Source: Companilactobacillus baiquanensis (GTDB lineage Bacteria; Bacillota; Bacilli; Lactobacillales; Lactobacillaceae). From it: DNA of 64,000 bases. Below, one piece after another: positions 50,944-59,808 of the stretch. The stretch covers positions 272,170 through 336,169 of the forward strand of contig NZ_RHOQ01000003.1 of the NCBI RefSeq assembly GCF_003946605.1, read 5' to 3'. Numbering within the stretch: the first letter of the stretch is position 1; each line of letters opens with the position of its first letter. The translations under genes were made by a program, and so were the position numbers. A model generated the notes under the pieces. The model was not told the DNA's origin. It did no database searches and saw only the letters and a program-made list of their open reading frames with translations.

Positions 50944-52890
50944 ATGAAATACCATACTTGGGGAAATAAGATAAGTAAAATTATTTTGTTCTTATTTTTA
51001 TTCACGCTTGGCGCACCAGTTCAAACTGTTCTGGCTGATGAAGTAGCCACCACACCAGTTGAGAATGTTAGTGATTTTACAATTGAGGACTATGAGAACA
51101 GTTCAGCGTTAGAATTAGCGGAAGCCGTTCGTAGTAAGAAGGTAACTAGTGTTCAATTAGTGAATTTTGCATATCAAGAAATTGAGAATAAGGATCAGAA
51201 TTTAAATGCCATGATAACTTTGAGAAAGGATGAAGCACTAAAAGAAGCCAGTGAGATACAAGATACAGGACAACCTTTTTTAGGAGTTCCCATTCTCTTA
51301 AAGGGGTTAGGTCATACTATTAGTGGTGGAAGTAATACAAATGGTTTATATTTTGAAAAAGATGTTATTTCACATGGGACCAGTAGGATCACTAAAAGTT
51401 TTCAGAACGAAGGTTTCATTGTTATAGGTCAAACTAATTTTCCGGAAATGGGTTTAAAAAATATTACTGATTCTAAGCTTTATGGTCCTACGGGCAGTTC
51501 ATGGAATCCTAAATATCAAGCTGGTGGTTCATCAGGAGGCTCTGCTACTGGAGTGGGAGCTGGATATGCACCAGTCGCTACTGGAAGTGATTCTGGAGGA
51601 TCGATCAGGATTCCCGCATCTTGGAATGGGATTATTGGATTTAAACCATCACGAGCATCAATGACGTTTGATTCTAGTTCAGAAAAAAATCAAACAAGCC
51701 ATTTTGCAGAAACTAAAACTATGGCAGACACAGAAAAATTATTCGATGATTTTTCTAATGGAACAGCAAATAATATCAATTTAGATCCAAAAACGATAAA
51801 AATTGCCTATACAACGGATTCTCCAGTCAATACTCCTGTGAGTAGTGATGCAAAACTGGCAGTAAGAAAAGCAGTTGAATTTTTAAGGGCACAAGGGTAT
51901 CAGGTAGAAAAGGTCAAATACCCTATTGATGGGATGGAATTAATGAATGATTACGATATTATAGGTGCAGGATCTGCCGGTATAGTGGATTATTTAGCAA
52001 CATCCAAATTGAAACGACATTTGGAAATTGATGATGTTGATTTATCGACTTGGGCAATGTATCAACTAGGATTGTCAATCGATAAAGATGACGTTGCAAA
52101 TGCTTGGGATTCGGTTAATAAAATTGCCGAAGAAATGACTGAATTTCATCAACAATATCCAGTCTTTTTAACACCAACAACTGCCTCAACGGCTCCTAAA
52201 GTTGGCGATCCACTAATGACTAGTTCTTTAGAACAGAGAATTAAAAATATGGATGATCTTTCAAAAGAAGACAAAGAAAAGCTGGTACTAGATCAGTGGA
52301 TGCCTTCCTTAAATTATTCGCCATTTACACAGATATCTAATTTAACAGGTGAACCAGCCATCAGTTTACCAACTTATGTATCTTCTTCAGGTTTACCATT
52401 AGGTATTCAGTTTAATGCTGCAAGAAATAATGATCGTTTGTTATTGCAGTTAGGTACTTTGTTTGAAGAAAATGATAAATTTAATCAAAAATATTCGAGT
52501 GAAGTTACTAATAATGGAAGTAGTACGACAAATAAACCTAAGCCTGATGTGAAGCCAGAAGAACCAGAAAAGCCTGAACAGCCGGACAGACCAGTTTCTA
52601 TACCAGGTCTGCAAGTAGATGATGGATCATCGTCTACTACGATTAAAGATGATAATCAACAAGAACAAACTGTTGATAGTAATGTTTCAGAAGTTTCACC
52701 TGAAGAAAATGCACATAGATTATTACCAGATGAAACGGAAACAAATAATAAAAAGTCATCAATTTTAGTTAAAAATCAAAAAACAGAACCAAGAATTCTA
52801 CCACAGACAAGTGAGGCAAAATCTGCTTTAGGGTTAACCGGAATAGCTATTATTTCAGGAATAGTTTACGTAAAATTTAAGAGAGAGTGA
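50944..52890 (+). CDS. Cell-wall-anchored amidase-signature-family protein
   Basis: 648 residues. A signal peptide (1-31, cut near VLADE) leads to an amidase-signature domain (about 50-500) with the complete Ser-Ser-Lys triad: Lys120 (PILLKGLG), Ser196 (AGGSSGGS) and Ser220 (SDSGGSIRIP). A Pro/Glu/Lys stalk (about 535-560) and a Ser/Asp-rich spacer follow. The end is a sorting signal: LPQTS at 619-623, a hydrophobic stretch, KFKRE. So it should be exported and linked to the wall by sortase. Family members cut amides; the substrate here (peptide, wall or small amide) is unknown. SD GAGGAG. An MFS gene overlaps its stop. Confidence 0.88.
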   Translation: MKYHTWGNKISKIILFLFLFTLGAPVQTVLADEVATTPVENVSDFTIEDYENSSALELAEAVRSKKVTSVQLVNFAYQEIENKDQNLNAMITLRKDEALKEASEIQDTGQPFLGVPILLKGLGHTISGGSNTNGLYFEKDVISHGTSRITKSFQNEGFIVIGQTNFPEMGLKNITDSKLYGPTGSSWNPKYQAGGSSGGSATGVGAGYAPVATGSDSGGSIRIPASWNGIIGFKPSRASMTFDSSSEKNQTSHFAETKTMADTEKLFDDFSNGTANNINLDPKTIKIAYTTDSPVNTPVSSDAKLAVRKAVEFLRAQGYQVEKVKYPIDGMELMNDYDIIGAGSAGIVDYLATSKLKRHLEIDDVDLSTWAMYQLGLSIDKDDVANAWDSVNKIAEEMTEFHQQYPVFLTPTTASTAPKVGDPLMTSSLEQRIKNMDDLSKEDKEKLVLDQWMPSLNYSPFTQISNLTGEPAISLPTYVSSSGLPLGIQFNAARNNDRLLLQLGTLFEENDKFNQKYSSEVTNNGSSTTNKPKPDVKPEEPEKPEQPDRPVSIPGLQVDDGSSSTTIKDDNQQEQTVDSNVSEVSPEENAHRLLPDETETNNKKSSILVKNQKTEPRILPQTSEAKSALGLTGIAIISGIVYVKFKRE

Positions 52891-54257
52891 GTTTGAAATC
52901 GATGAACAAACAATATCAAGGGACGAATCGCTTATTACTGGGAATTGTTTTAAGTGTATTGACCTATTGGTTATTTGCTCAATCATTACTAAATATGGCT
53001 CCAGATGTTCAAACGAGTCTAAAAATCACGACTGCTTCGTTAAATATCGGAATATCTATAACTAGTTTGTTTTCAGGAATATTTATCGTCACAGCGGGGA
53101 GGTTATCGGATAGATTTGGTAGGATAAAAACTACCTATTTAGGAATAACTATAAATATAATAGGTTCTTTTGTACTTATAATTGCTAATGGATCAATACT
53201 CTTTATTGCTGGTCGTATTCTACAAGGTATTTCAGCAGCATGCATTATGCCGGCCACCATGGCTTTAATAAAAGCTTATTTCCATGACAAAAATAGACAA
53301 CGAGCCCTTAGCTTTTGGTCAATTGGATCTTGGGGTGGCTCAGGATTTTGTTCATTTTTTGGCGGATATATCGATAGCAATTTTGGTTGGAGATATGTAT
53401 TTGTTATCTCAATTATTGTTTCAATCATTAGTATTATGCTGATTTGGGGTACTCCGGAATCGTTAGCAGAAAATGAAAATACTAAGGCATTCGATTGGAT
53501 CGGAATGTTGATGTTCATTCTGTTTACCTTGAGTTTAAATATATTGATTTCAAGCGGAATATTTCGTAACTTTATCCAAACTGGGTCACTTTTAGTAGTA
53601 ATGATCCTTTGTGGTGTTTCTTTTTATAAGTTTGAAAAAAATAGAGTTGATAAATTTATTGACTTTAAATTATTCAGAGATCGAGCTTACGTAATAGCAG
53701 TTGTTTCTAATTTCTTCCTAAACGCTATGATCGGTACATTAATAGTAGTTAATTCATATGTGCAACAGTCCAGGGGCCTGTCTCCTCTAAAAACAGGTAG
53801 CTTGTCACTTAGCTATTTGATATTAGTCTTATTAATGATTCGAGTCGGTGAAAAAGTATTACAGGAATTAGGTCCTAAAAAACCCATGTTGCTAGGAGCT
53901 GCGGCATCAACTTTTGGTGTCCTATTGATGTCCTTAACAATGGTTAAAGGATCGTATCTTTTAATTGTTACCTTAGGATATGGATTGTTGGGATTAGGCT
54001 TTGGAATCTATGCCACACCTTCAACAGATACGGCAATTAGTAATGTTCCTAGTTCTGAAGTTGGTGAAGCCGCAGGAATCTATAAAATGTCTAGTGCATT
54101 AGGCGGAGCAATTGGAACGGCAATTTCTGCCAGTGTATATGCCTCTTTTAAAAATCATGATCTCGGTGCTTCGTTGGGATTATACAGTAATGTATTATTT
54201 GGTATTTTAGCGTTAACGTCGATCTTGATGTTTCTACCGAATATAACTAAAAAGTAA
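52887..54257 (+). CDS. MFS drug-efflux transporter (DHA2, 14-segment type)
   Basis: 456 residues with about 14 hydrophobic segments. Motif A is GRLSDRFGRIKT and the motif C region lies in SWGGSGFCSFFGGYI. It resembles EmrB/QacA/LmrB exporters, which use the proton gradient. The GTG at 52887 overlaps the amidase stop (GTGA); ATG 52902 is the alternative and no strong SD decides between them. Co-transcription with the amidase gene is likely. Substrate unknown. Confidence 0.85.
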   Translation: MSLKSMNKQYQGTNRLLLGIVLSVLTYWLFAQSLLNMAPDVQTSLKITTASLNIGISITSLFSGIFIVTAGRLSDRFGRIKTTYLGITINIIGSFVLIIANGSILFIAGRILQGISAACIMPATMALIKAYFHDKNRQRALSFWSIGSWGGSGFCSFFGGYIDSNFGWRYVFVISIIVSIISIMLIWGTPESLAENENTKAFDWIGMLMFILFTLSLNILISSGIFRNFIQTGSLLVVMILCGVSFYKFEKNRVDKFIDFKLFRDRAYVIAVVSNFFLNAMIGTLIVVNSYVQQSRGLSPLKTGSLSLSYLILVLLMIRVGEKVLQELGPKKPMLLGAAASTFGVLLMSLTMVKGSYLLIVTLGYGLLGLGFGIYATPSTDTAISNVPSSEVGEAAGIYKMSSALGGAIGTAISASVYASFKNHDLGASLGLYSNVLFGILALTSILMFLPNITKK

Positions 54258-54270
54258 ATATTAAATAAAG

Positions 54271-54302
54271 AAAATCCAGACTGAAAACGTCTGGATTTTT
54301 TC
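54271..54302 (+). terminator. Terminator of the amidase-MFS unit
   Basis: A perfect 11-bp stem, AAAATCCAGAC (54271-54281) with GTCTGGATTTT (54289-54299), then T. Confidence 0.92.
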
Positions 54303-54319
54303 TGTAACTTTAACGAATC

Positions 54320-54350
54320 TTTACATAAGCTAAATTATTTATTTACATAA
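54320..54350 (+). promoter_or_regulatory. Pho-box-like direct repeats before the phosphonate operon
   Basis: TTTACATAA occurs at 54320-54328 and again at 54342-54350, exactly 22 bases (two helical turns) apart; the 11-base phase in between reads TAAATT. Bacillus PhoP binds TTHACA-type repeats spaced by 11 bases. This fits phosphate-starvation control of phnD. Neither binding nor a good -10 is proven. Confidence 0.55.
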
Positions 54351-54404
54351 CCCTGTTATCCTTAGTCTGTTCCTAAAAAGAAATAGAAAGTTGGTATTAG
54401 ATTT

Positions 54405-55439
54405 ATGAAAAAAGGGCGATTATTAACGGTATGTTTAGGTTTAATATTATTGCTCGTTGGAATTGTAACGGGATGCTCAAACCAAAGCACCGCTAGCTCT
54501 AACGGCAAAAGTGATAAATTAACAATTGTTTTTTATCCTAATGAGTCAGCTAAGAACTTTTCAGCTTCACGTGAGGAATTAAAGAAGCAATTACATGAAG
54601 CAACGGGTAAAAAAGTTGAAATTCAAACAACAACTGATTACAACGTTGCAATTGAGGCTATTTCTTCTGGTAAAGCTCAATTAGCATTTATGGGTGCAGA
54701 TGGTTATATCCAAGCACATCATCAAAATGCCAAGGTTCAACCACTTCTTATTCAATCAGGTGAAGATGGTACAGAAAAGGGTGCAAGTTACCGTTCTTAC
54801 CTAATGGTGCCTAAGGATAAGCTTAACGATTACAAGTCTGGTAATGACTTCAATATCGACAAGATCAAGGGTGAAAAGATTTCCTTCGTATCTTCAAGTT
54901 CAACATCAGGTTTTGCAGTTCCTACAGATGAGATTCAAAAACACTTCAAGTTGAAGAATAAAGATGAATTATCTGAAGGTGGAAAATTCTTTGATAAAGT
55001 TCTTTATGGTAATTCACATCCAGGTTCAGCAGTTAACTTACTAAAAGGTGACGTTGACGTAGCAGCCTTTGATGATATTGATCTAGCACCATTTATGACT
55101 GTTTCAGAAGGTAGTTACGACAAGCCAGGTTCAACATTCAAGGTTAAAGACGATGCTGATGCACCTTTCACTGACTATCGTGGTAAAGAAGTATCAAGTA
55201 TTTCAGTTCTACCAGTTCAAAATGGTCCTTTAGTTGTTAATACAGAGGCAATGAGTGATAAAGATCGTAAAGCTATTGAAGATAGATTTACATCAAAAGA
55301 TGTAACAGAAAATGACAAGTTATTTGGTAAAGAAGGTTCAAAAACTGCCACTTTATGGCAAAAGAAGAGCTCTAAGACAACACTTCTAAAAGTTACTGAC
55401 AAGTGGTATAAACCAACACATGAATTAGTTGGTAAATAA
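54405..55439 (+). CDS. phnD: Phosphonate ABC transporter substrate-binding lipoprotein PhnD
   Basis: 344 residues. The signal peptide ends in VTGC with Cys24 lipidated. The PhnD fold is shown by LTIVFYPNESAKNF, GKAQLAFMGADGYIQAH, SFVSSSSTSGFAVPT and LLKGDVDVAAFDDID. It captures phosphonates such as 2-aminoethylphosphonate outside the membrane. No strong SD is seen. First of six genes that end with the catabolic enzymes phnX and phnW, which suggests 2-AEP as the main ligand. Confidence 0.93.
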   Translation: MKKGRLLTVCLGLILLLVGIVTGCSNQSTASSNGKSDKLTIVFYPNESAKNFSASREELKKQLHEATGKKVEIQTTTDYNVAIEAISSGKAQLAFMGADGYIQAHHQNAKVQPLLIQSGEDGTEKGASYRSYLMVPKDKLNDYKSGNDFNIDKIKGEKISFVSSSSTSGFAVPTDEIQKHFKLKNKDELSEGGKFFDKVLYGNSHPGSAVNLLKGDVDVAAFDDIDLAPFMTVSEGSYDKPGSTFKVKDDADAPFTDYRGKEVSSISVLPVQNGPLVVNTEAMSDKDRKAIEDRFTSKDVTENDKLFGKEGSKTATLWQKKSSKTTLLKVTDKWYKPTHELVGK

Positions 55440-55448
55440 GGGGAAGCT

Positions 55449-56204
55449 ATGCTAGAAGTAAAGCATTTAACTAAAAGTTATCAAAAGGATAGACCAGCCT
55501 TGACGGATATTACTTTCTCAGTTGAACCTGGGAACTTCCTAGCTATTATTGGACCGTCGGGAGCAGGTAAGACGACAATTTTACGTAGTTTAAATCAACT
55601 GATAAGAGATGATCATGGACAAATTTTATTGGATGGATCAGATATTAGATCTGATAATAAAGCACAGTTACGTAAGCACAGACGTCAAATAGGAATGGTT
55701 TTTCAAAACTATAATCTAGTTGAAAGATTAACAGTTATTGAAAATGTTCTTCATGGACGCTTAGGATACAAATCAACATTTGCAGGGATGTTTGGAATCT
55801 ATTCTGAAGACGAAAAAAAAGAAGCACTAGATCTTTTAGATAAAGTTGGCTTAAAAGATTTTGCACTTCAACGTTGTTCAGAGTTAAGTGGTGGTCAGAA
55901 GCAACGTGTAGGTATCGCAAGATCATTGATTCAACATCCGAAGGTAATTTTGTGTGATGAACCGATTGCATCATTAGATCCAGCTTCATCACATACCGTT
56001 ATGCAACTTTTGAAAGACTTGACTGTTGAATTTAATATTATCTGTGTTGCTAATTTACATCAGATTGATTTAGCAAAGAAATATGCTGATCGTATTGTTG
56101 GTATTCGACAAGGGAAATTAGTTTTTGATGAAGAATCCGATATGCTATCAGAAGAAATTTTGGAGACTCTATATGACCAAACGACTTCAAAGGAGCTTAA
56201 ATAA
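55449..56204 (+). CDS. phnC: Phosphonate ABC transporter ATPase PhnC
   Basis: 251 residues. Walker A GPSGAGKTT (36-44), Q-loop GMVFQNYNLVERLTV, signature LSGGQKQRVGIAR, Walker B VILCDEPIASLDP. It powers phosphonate import. 9 bases after phnD; its stop overlaps the first phnE start (TAATG). Confidence 0.95.
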   Translation: MLEVKHLTKSYQKDRPALTDITFSVEPGNFLAIIGPSGAGKTTILRSLNQLIRDDHGQILLDGSDIRSDNKAQLRKHRRQIGMVFQNYNLVERLTVIENVLHGRLGYKSTFAGMFGIYSEDEKKEALDLLDKVGLKDFALQRCSELSGGQKQRVGIARSLIQHPKVILCDEPIASLDPASSHTVMQLLKDLTVEFNIICVANLHQIDLAKKYADRIVGIRQGKLVFDEESDMLSEEILETLYDQTTSKELK

Positions 56205-56995
56205 TGTCTTCACCAATAAAATTTTTAGCTCAAAAGCATCGAAAACAAACAGCAATAATCGCTGTTATTGGAAGTATATATCTATTAAGTAGCTGGATTT
56301 TGAATTTTGATAGTTTCAGCGGTTTTACCGCTGTTCCTAGAGCTTTTAATTGGTTAGGTGTTAATTTCTTCCCCACATCAGCATCGGTAGAACTTTTACC
56401 ACAAATATGGAAAAAGTTAATTGAAACGGTCGCTTTGGCCGTTTCTTCTACTGTTGTAGCAGCGATTATTGCACTATTTGTTGCTATTCTAGGTTCTAAA
56501 GCTACTGGAATTAATGGTTATGTACATGTTGTTGTACGTGGAATTGCATCCTTTTTTAGAAATATTCCACTTGTAGCCTGGGCAATGATCTTACTATTTT
56601 CATTTAAGCAAAGTGACTTTACTGGTTTTTTAGCTTTATTGTTAATGACAGTTGGATACTTGATAAGAGCTTTTATGGAAATAATTGAAGATGAAGCCAG
56701 TGAAACAATGATGGCGCTAAAGGCAACTGGAGCTAGTTATTTTCAAGTTATCTTCCAAGCGGTTTTACCACAAATTATGCCCAGTTTAATTAGTTGGGTT
56801 TTATATATGATTGAAAATAATGTTCGTGATGCTACTTTAGTTGGAATTTTAACCGGAACAGGAATTGGATTTGTTTTTGATCTGTATTTCAAAAGTTTCC
56901 GATTTGATGCAGTCGGTATGACTATCCTGGCAATTATTATTGTTGTTATCACGTTAGAAGTATTATCCAATCAGATTCGGAAGGTGATTTTATGA
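56204..56995 (+). CDS. phnE: Phosphonate ABC transporter permease PhnE, first copy
   Basis: 263 residues with about six membrane segments; the EAA-type loop EDEASETMMALKATGASYFQV and IENNVRDATLVGILTGTGIG are typical of PhnE. It forms the channel with the second PhnE. Starts inside the phnC stop and overlaps the next phnE by 4 bases. Confidence 0.93.
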   Translation: MSSPIKFLAQKHRKQTAIIAVIGSIYLLSSWILNFDSFSGFTAVPRAFNWLGVNFFPTSASVELLPQIWKKLIETVALAVSSTVVAAIIALFVAILGSKATGINGYVHVVVRGIASFFRNIPLVAWAMILLFSFKQSDFTGFLALLLMTVGYLIRAFMEIIEDEASETMMALKATGASYFQVIFQAVLPQIMPSLISWVLYMIENNVRDATLVGILTGTGIGFVFDLYFKSFRFDAVGMTILAIIIVVITLEVLSNQIRKVIL

Positions 56996-57852
56996 TAACT
57001 CGTGGTGATATTCAAAATATAAGCGGCTATAAAAAGCCTCAACCACCTGAAAAGAAAATTAAACTTCGCAAATTTAATTGGTCTCGTATCATGATTTACT
57101 TAGTTATGATTATATTGGTTGCTATTACGGGATATACATTGACGCATTTAGACACTGCCAATGTAAAAATTGGCGAGGCAATGCATGGTTTAATTATGAC
57201 TTTGAATCAAATTTTTTTACAACCAAGAGCTGGTAGTGATGGAATTATGCCATTACTTTCAGCGTTAGGTATCAGTCTATTATTAGCGATAATGACAACA
57301 ATTATTGGAGCTATTATCGGATTCCTTTTTGCAGTCATTGCATCTAGAAATTTAACTAATGCCTATTTTGGAGCAATTATCAGAGTAATCATGGCAGTGA
57401 TTAGAGCGATACCAACTATTGTGTGGGTTCTTATTTTCTCCATTGTTTGTGGCCTGGGTACCAATGCTGCAATTTTGGGACTAAGTTTCCACAGTATTGC
57501 TTATCTAACTAAAGCATACTCTGAAAGCATTGAAGAAATTGATCAAACTACTATTGAAGCTTTAAAAGTTACTGGTAGTAAATTCTGGGTAATTGTCTTC
57601 CAAGCCATTTGGCCAACGATTATTGCTTCGTTAGTATCATGGACATTTATCCGACTAGAAATTAATTTTGCAAATGCAATTGCTGTTGGTGCCGCCGCAG
57701 GTGCTGGTGGAATCGGTTATCAATTGTTTGTTGCCAGTGGTATGAGTTTTGATTTCCACGAAGTTGGATTTATCGTTTACTTGATTATTGGTGTAACAAT
57801 ATTATTAGAATTCATTGCTGTCAAACTAAGACAAATGTATACAACTAAGTAG
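56992..57852 (+). CDS. phnE: Phosphonate ABC transporter permease PhnE, second copy
   Basis: 286 residues, six segments; EAA-type loop ESIEEIDQTTIEALKVTGSKF and IRLEINFANAIAVGAAAGAGG. Firmicutes often carry two different phnE genes for one heteromeric channel. Overlaps the first copy (ATGA). Confidence 0.92.
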   Translation: MITRGDIQNISGYKKPQPPEKKIKLRKFNWSRIMIYLVMIILVAITGYTLTHLDTANVKIGEAMHGLIMTLNQIFLQPRAGSDGIMPLLSALGISLLLAIMTTIIGAIIGFLFAVIASRNLTNAYFGAIIRVIMAVIRAIPTIVWVLIFSIVCGLGTNAAILGLSFHSIAYLTKAYSESIEEIDQTTIEALKVTGSKFWVIVFQAIWPTIIASLVSWTFIRLEINFANAIAVGAAAGAGGIGYQLFVASGMSFDFHEVGFIVYLIIGVTILLEFIAVKLRQMYTTK

Positions 57853-57866
57853 TGAAAGGAAATACT

Positions 57867-58670
57867 ATGATTAAAGCAGTAGTTTTTGATTGGGCTGGAA
57901 CAACAGTAGATTACGGAAGTTTAGCTCCAGTAATTGCTTTTAAAGCAGCTTTTAGCGATGCTGGTATTGAAATAAATGATCAAGAGATCCGACGTGATAT
58001 GGGTATCACTAAGTGGGATCACATTGGTAAATTGTTAAAAATGCCAGATATTTTCCAACAGTGGGAAAAAGAATATAATCGTTTACCTGATTTTCAAGAT
58101 CGTCGTAGACTATATGAGGATTTTCAATCAAGTTTATTATTCTATGTTAAAGATTCAACTTCATTAAAACCAGCAACATTGGATGCCTTTAATTATCTTA
58201 AAGATCAAGGTATTAGAGTGGCAACCACAACAGGTTATACCCCTGAAATGATGCAATTGGTTAAAGATAGTGCTTTTAAGTTAGGTTACCAGCCAGAACT
58301 TGTTTTGACATCAGATGATGTCGATGGCGATGGTCGTCCTTCACCACGAATGATCCAAAAGATTATGAATGAGTTCGGATTAAGTGATCCTAAAGAACTT
58401 GTTAAAATTGGGGATACCATTGTGGATATTGAAGAAGGTAAAAATGCCGGAGTCAATACAATTGGAATTGTTGAAGGCAGTAGTTTAATGGGACTTTCAG
58501 AGAAGGAATTCAATTCATTATTTGATGAAGAAAAAGAGAGTATTCGTCAAAGAGTAGTAAATGAGTTTGCAAAAGTTAACGCTGATATTATTATTAATAA
58601 TCTATCCGAATTACCCGATGCAATTAAATTTTTAAATCAATCAGAGGAAAAGATAGCTAATGGAAAATGA
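57867..58670 (+). CDS. phnX: Phosphonoacetaldehyde hydrolase (phosphonatase)
   Basis: 267 residues from the ATG at 57867, with GAAAGGA upstream; a GTG at 57852 has no SD. HAD family: nucleophile Asp8 in FDWAGTTVDYG, with Ala10 in place of the usual HAD second Asp as in PhnX. Lys49 in MGITKWDH is the Schiff-base lysine. GDTIVDIEEGKNAG binds the metal. It splits phosphonoacetaldehyde to acetaldehyde and phosphate. Overlaps phnW by 11 bases. Confidence 0.95.
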   Translation: MIKAVVFDWAGTTVDYGSLAPVIAFKAAFSDAGIEINDQEIRRDMGITKWDHIGKLLKMPDIFQQWEKEYNRLPDFQDRRRLYEDFQSSLLFYVKDSTSLKPATLDAFNYLKDQGIRVATTTGYTPEMMQLVKDSAFKLGYQPELVLTSDDVDGDGRPSPRMIQKIMNEFGLSDPKELVKIGDTIVDIEEGKNAGVNTIGIVEGSSLMGLSEKEFNSLFDEEKESIRQRVVNEFAKVNADIIINNLSELPDAIKFLNQSEEKIANGK

Positions 58671-59763
58671 AAATAAATATTTATTACTTACTCCAGGCCC
58701 TTTGACCACTAGTTCAACCGTAAAGAGAGCTATGGAATTTGATTATTGTACATGGGATGATGATTATAAAGGTATAACCCAAACTATTAGAAGATCATTG
58801 CTTGATATAGCACAAGTAAGTTCAAAGAAATACACTTCAGTTTTAATGCAAGGAAGTGGAACTTATGGTGTTGAGTCAGTAATAAGTTCAGTTATACCTG
58901 ACGATGGTACTTTAATGATTGCTATGAATGGAGCTTATGGTGAGAGAATAGGACAAATGGCAGATGTATATGGGATAGATCATGTTGATTTGATAATTGA
59001 TGAACAACAACCTATCACTCTCGATTCTGTTAAGCAAATGTTAAAACGTTATCCAGAAATTACTCATTTTGCTATGATCCACTGTGAAACTACAACTGGT
59101 ATTTTGAATCCAATTGAAGAAATTATTCCATGGATGCATGAACAGGGAATAATCACAATTGTTGATGCAATGAGCAGTTTTGGCGGTATTCCAATTGCTG
59201 TGGAAGAATTAAAAATTGATTACTTAATTAGTAGTACTAATAAATGCATTCAAGGTGTTCCGGGTTTTTCATTCATTATTGCTAATGAGGAAAAATTAAA
59301 GGAAACGGCTGGTATTGCAAGAACATTATCATTAGATTTATATAGTCAATATGATGAGATGGAAGCTAACCATGGGAAATGGAGATATACTTCTCCGACT
59401 CATGTAGTACATGCCTTTGCACAAGCTCTGATTGAACTTAGAGTTGAAGGTGGGGTTGAAAAGAGATTTGAACGCTACCAAGATAATCAGAAAAAGCTTT
59501 CAGATGGTATGAAAAAGTTGGGTTTTATGCCACTAATTGATTCAAAATGGCAATCACCAATCATCACATCTTTCAAATATCCTGATGATAATTTTGATTT
59601 TGATGAATTTTATATTAAATTAAAAGAATCAGGATTCGTGATTTATCCAGGTAAACTTTCTGAAGTTCCAACCTTTAGAATTGGAAATATTGGAGAGGTT
59701 TACTCTGAAGATATCGTTAGACTTTTAAAAGTTATTGAAGGATTAAATCAAAAAATTTCGTAA
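58660..59763 (+). CDS. phnW: 2-Aminoethylphosphonate:pyruvate transaminase
   Basis: 367 residues, the usual length. PLP-binding Lys195 in SSTNKCIQGVPG and Asp169 in TIVDAMSSFGG; the start LLLTPGPLTTSSTVKRAM is diagnostic. It turns 2-AEP and pyruvate into phosphonoacetaldehyde and alanine, the substrate of PhnX. It begins inside phnX, so the two are coupled. Last gene of the operon, followed by a terminator. Confidence 0.96.
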   Translation: MENENKYLLLTPGPLTTSSTVKRAMEFDYCTWDDDYKGITQTIRRSLLDIAQVSSKKYTSVLMQGSGTYGVESVISSVIPDDGTLMIAMNGAYGERIGQMADVYGIDHVDLIIDEQQPITLDSVKQMLKRYPEITHFAMIHCETTTGILNPIEEIIPWMHEQGIITIVDAMSSFGGIPIAVEELKIDYLISSTNKCIQGVPGFSFIIANEEKLKETAGIARTLSLDLYSQYDEMEANHGKWRYTSPTHVVHAFAQALIELRVEGGVEKRFERYQDNQKKLSDGMKKLGFMPLIDSKWQSPIITSFKYPDDNFDFDEFYIKLKESGFVIYPGKLSEVPTFRIGNIGEVYSEDIVRLLKVIEGLNQKIS

Positions 59764-59764
59764 G

Positions 59765-59807
59765 AAAAAAAAGCTGCAACTCAAATTTGAGTTGTAGCTT
59801 TTTTTTG
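59765..59807. terminator. Bidirectional terminator between phnW and the aldo/keto reductase gene
   Basis: AAGCTGCAACTCAAA and TTTGAGTTGTAGCTT form a near-perfect hairpin (one G-U), flanked by A on the left and T on the right, so it works on both strands. Confidence 0.93.
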
Positions 59808-59808
59808 C

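Noticed and set aside
54405..59763. C-P lyase pathway or phosphite use
   Set aside because: No phnG-M or ptxD-like genes; phnX and phnW define the phosphonatase route.
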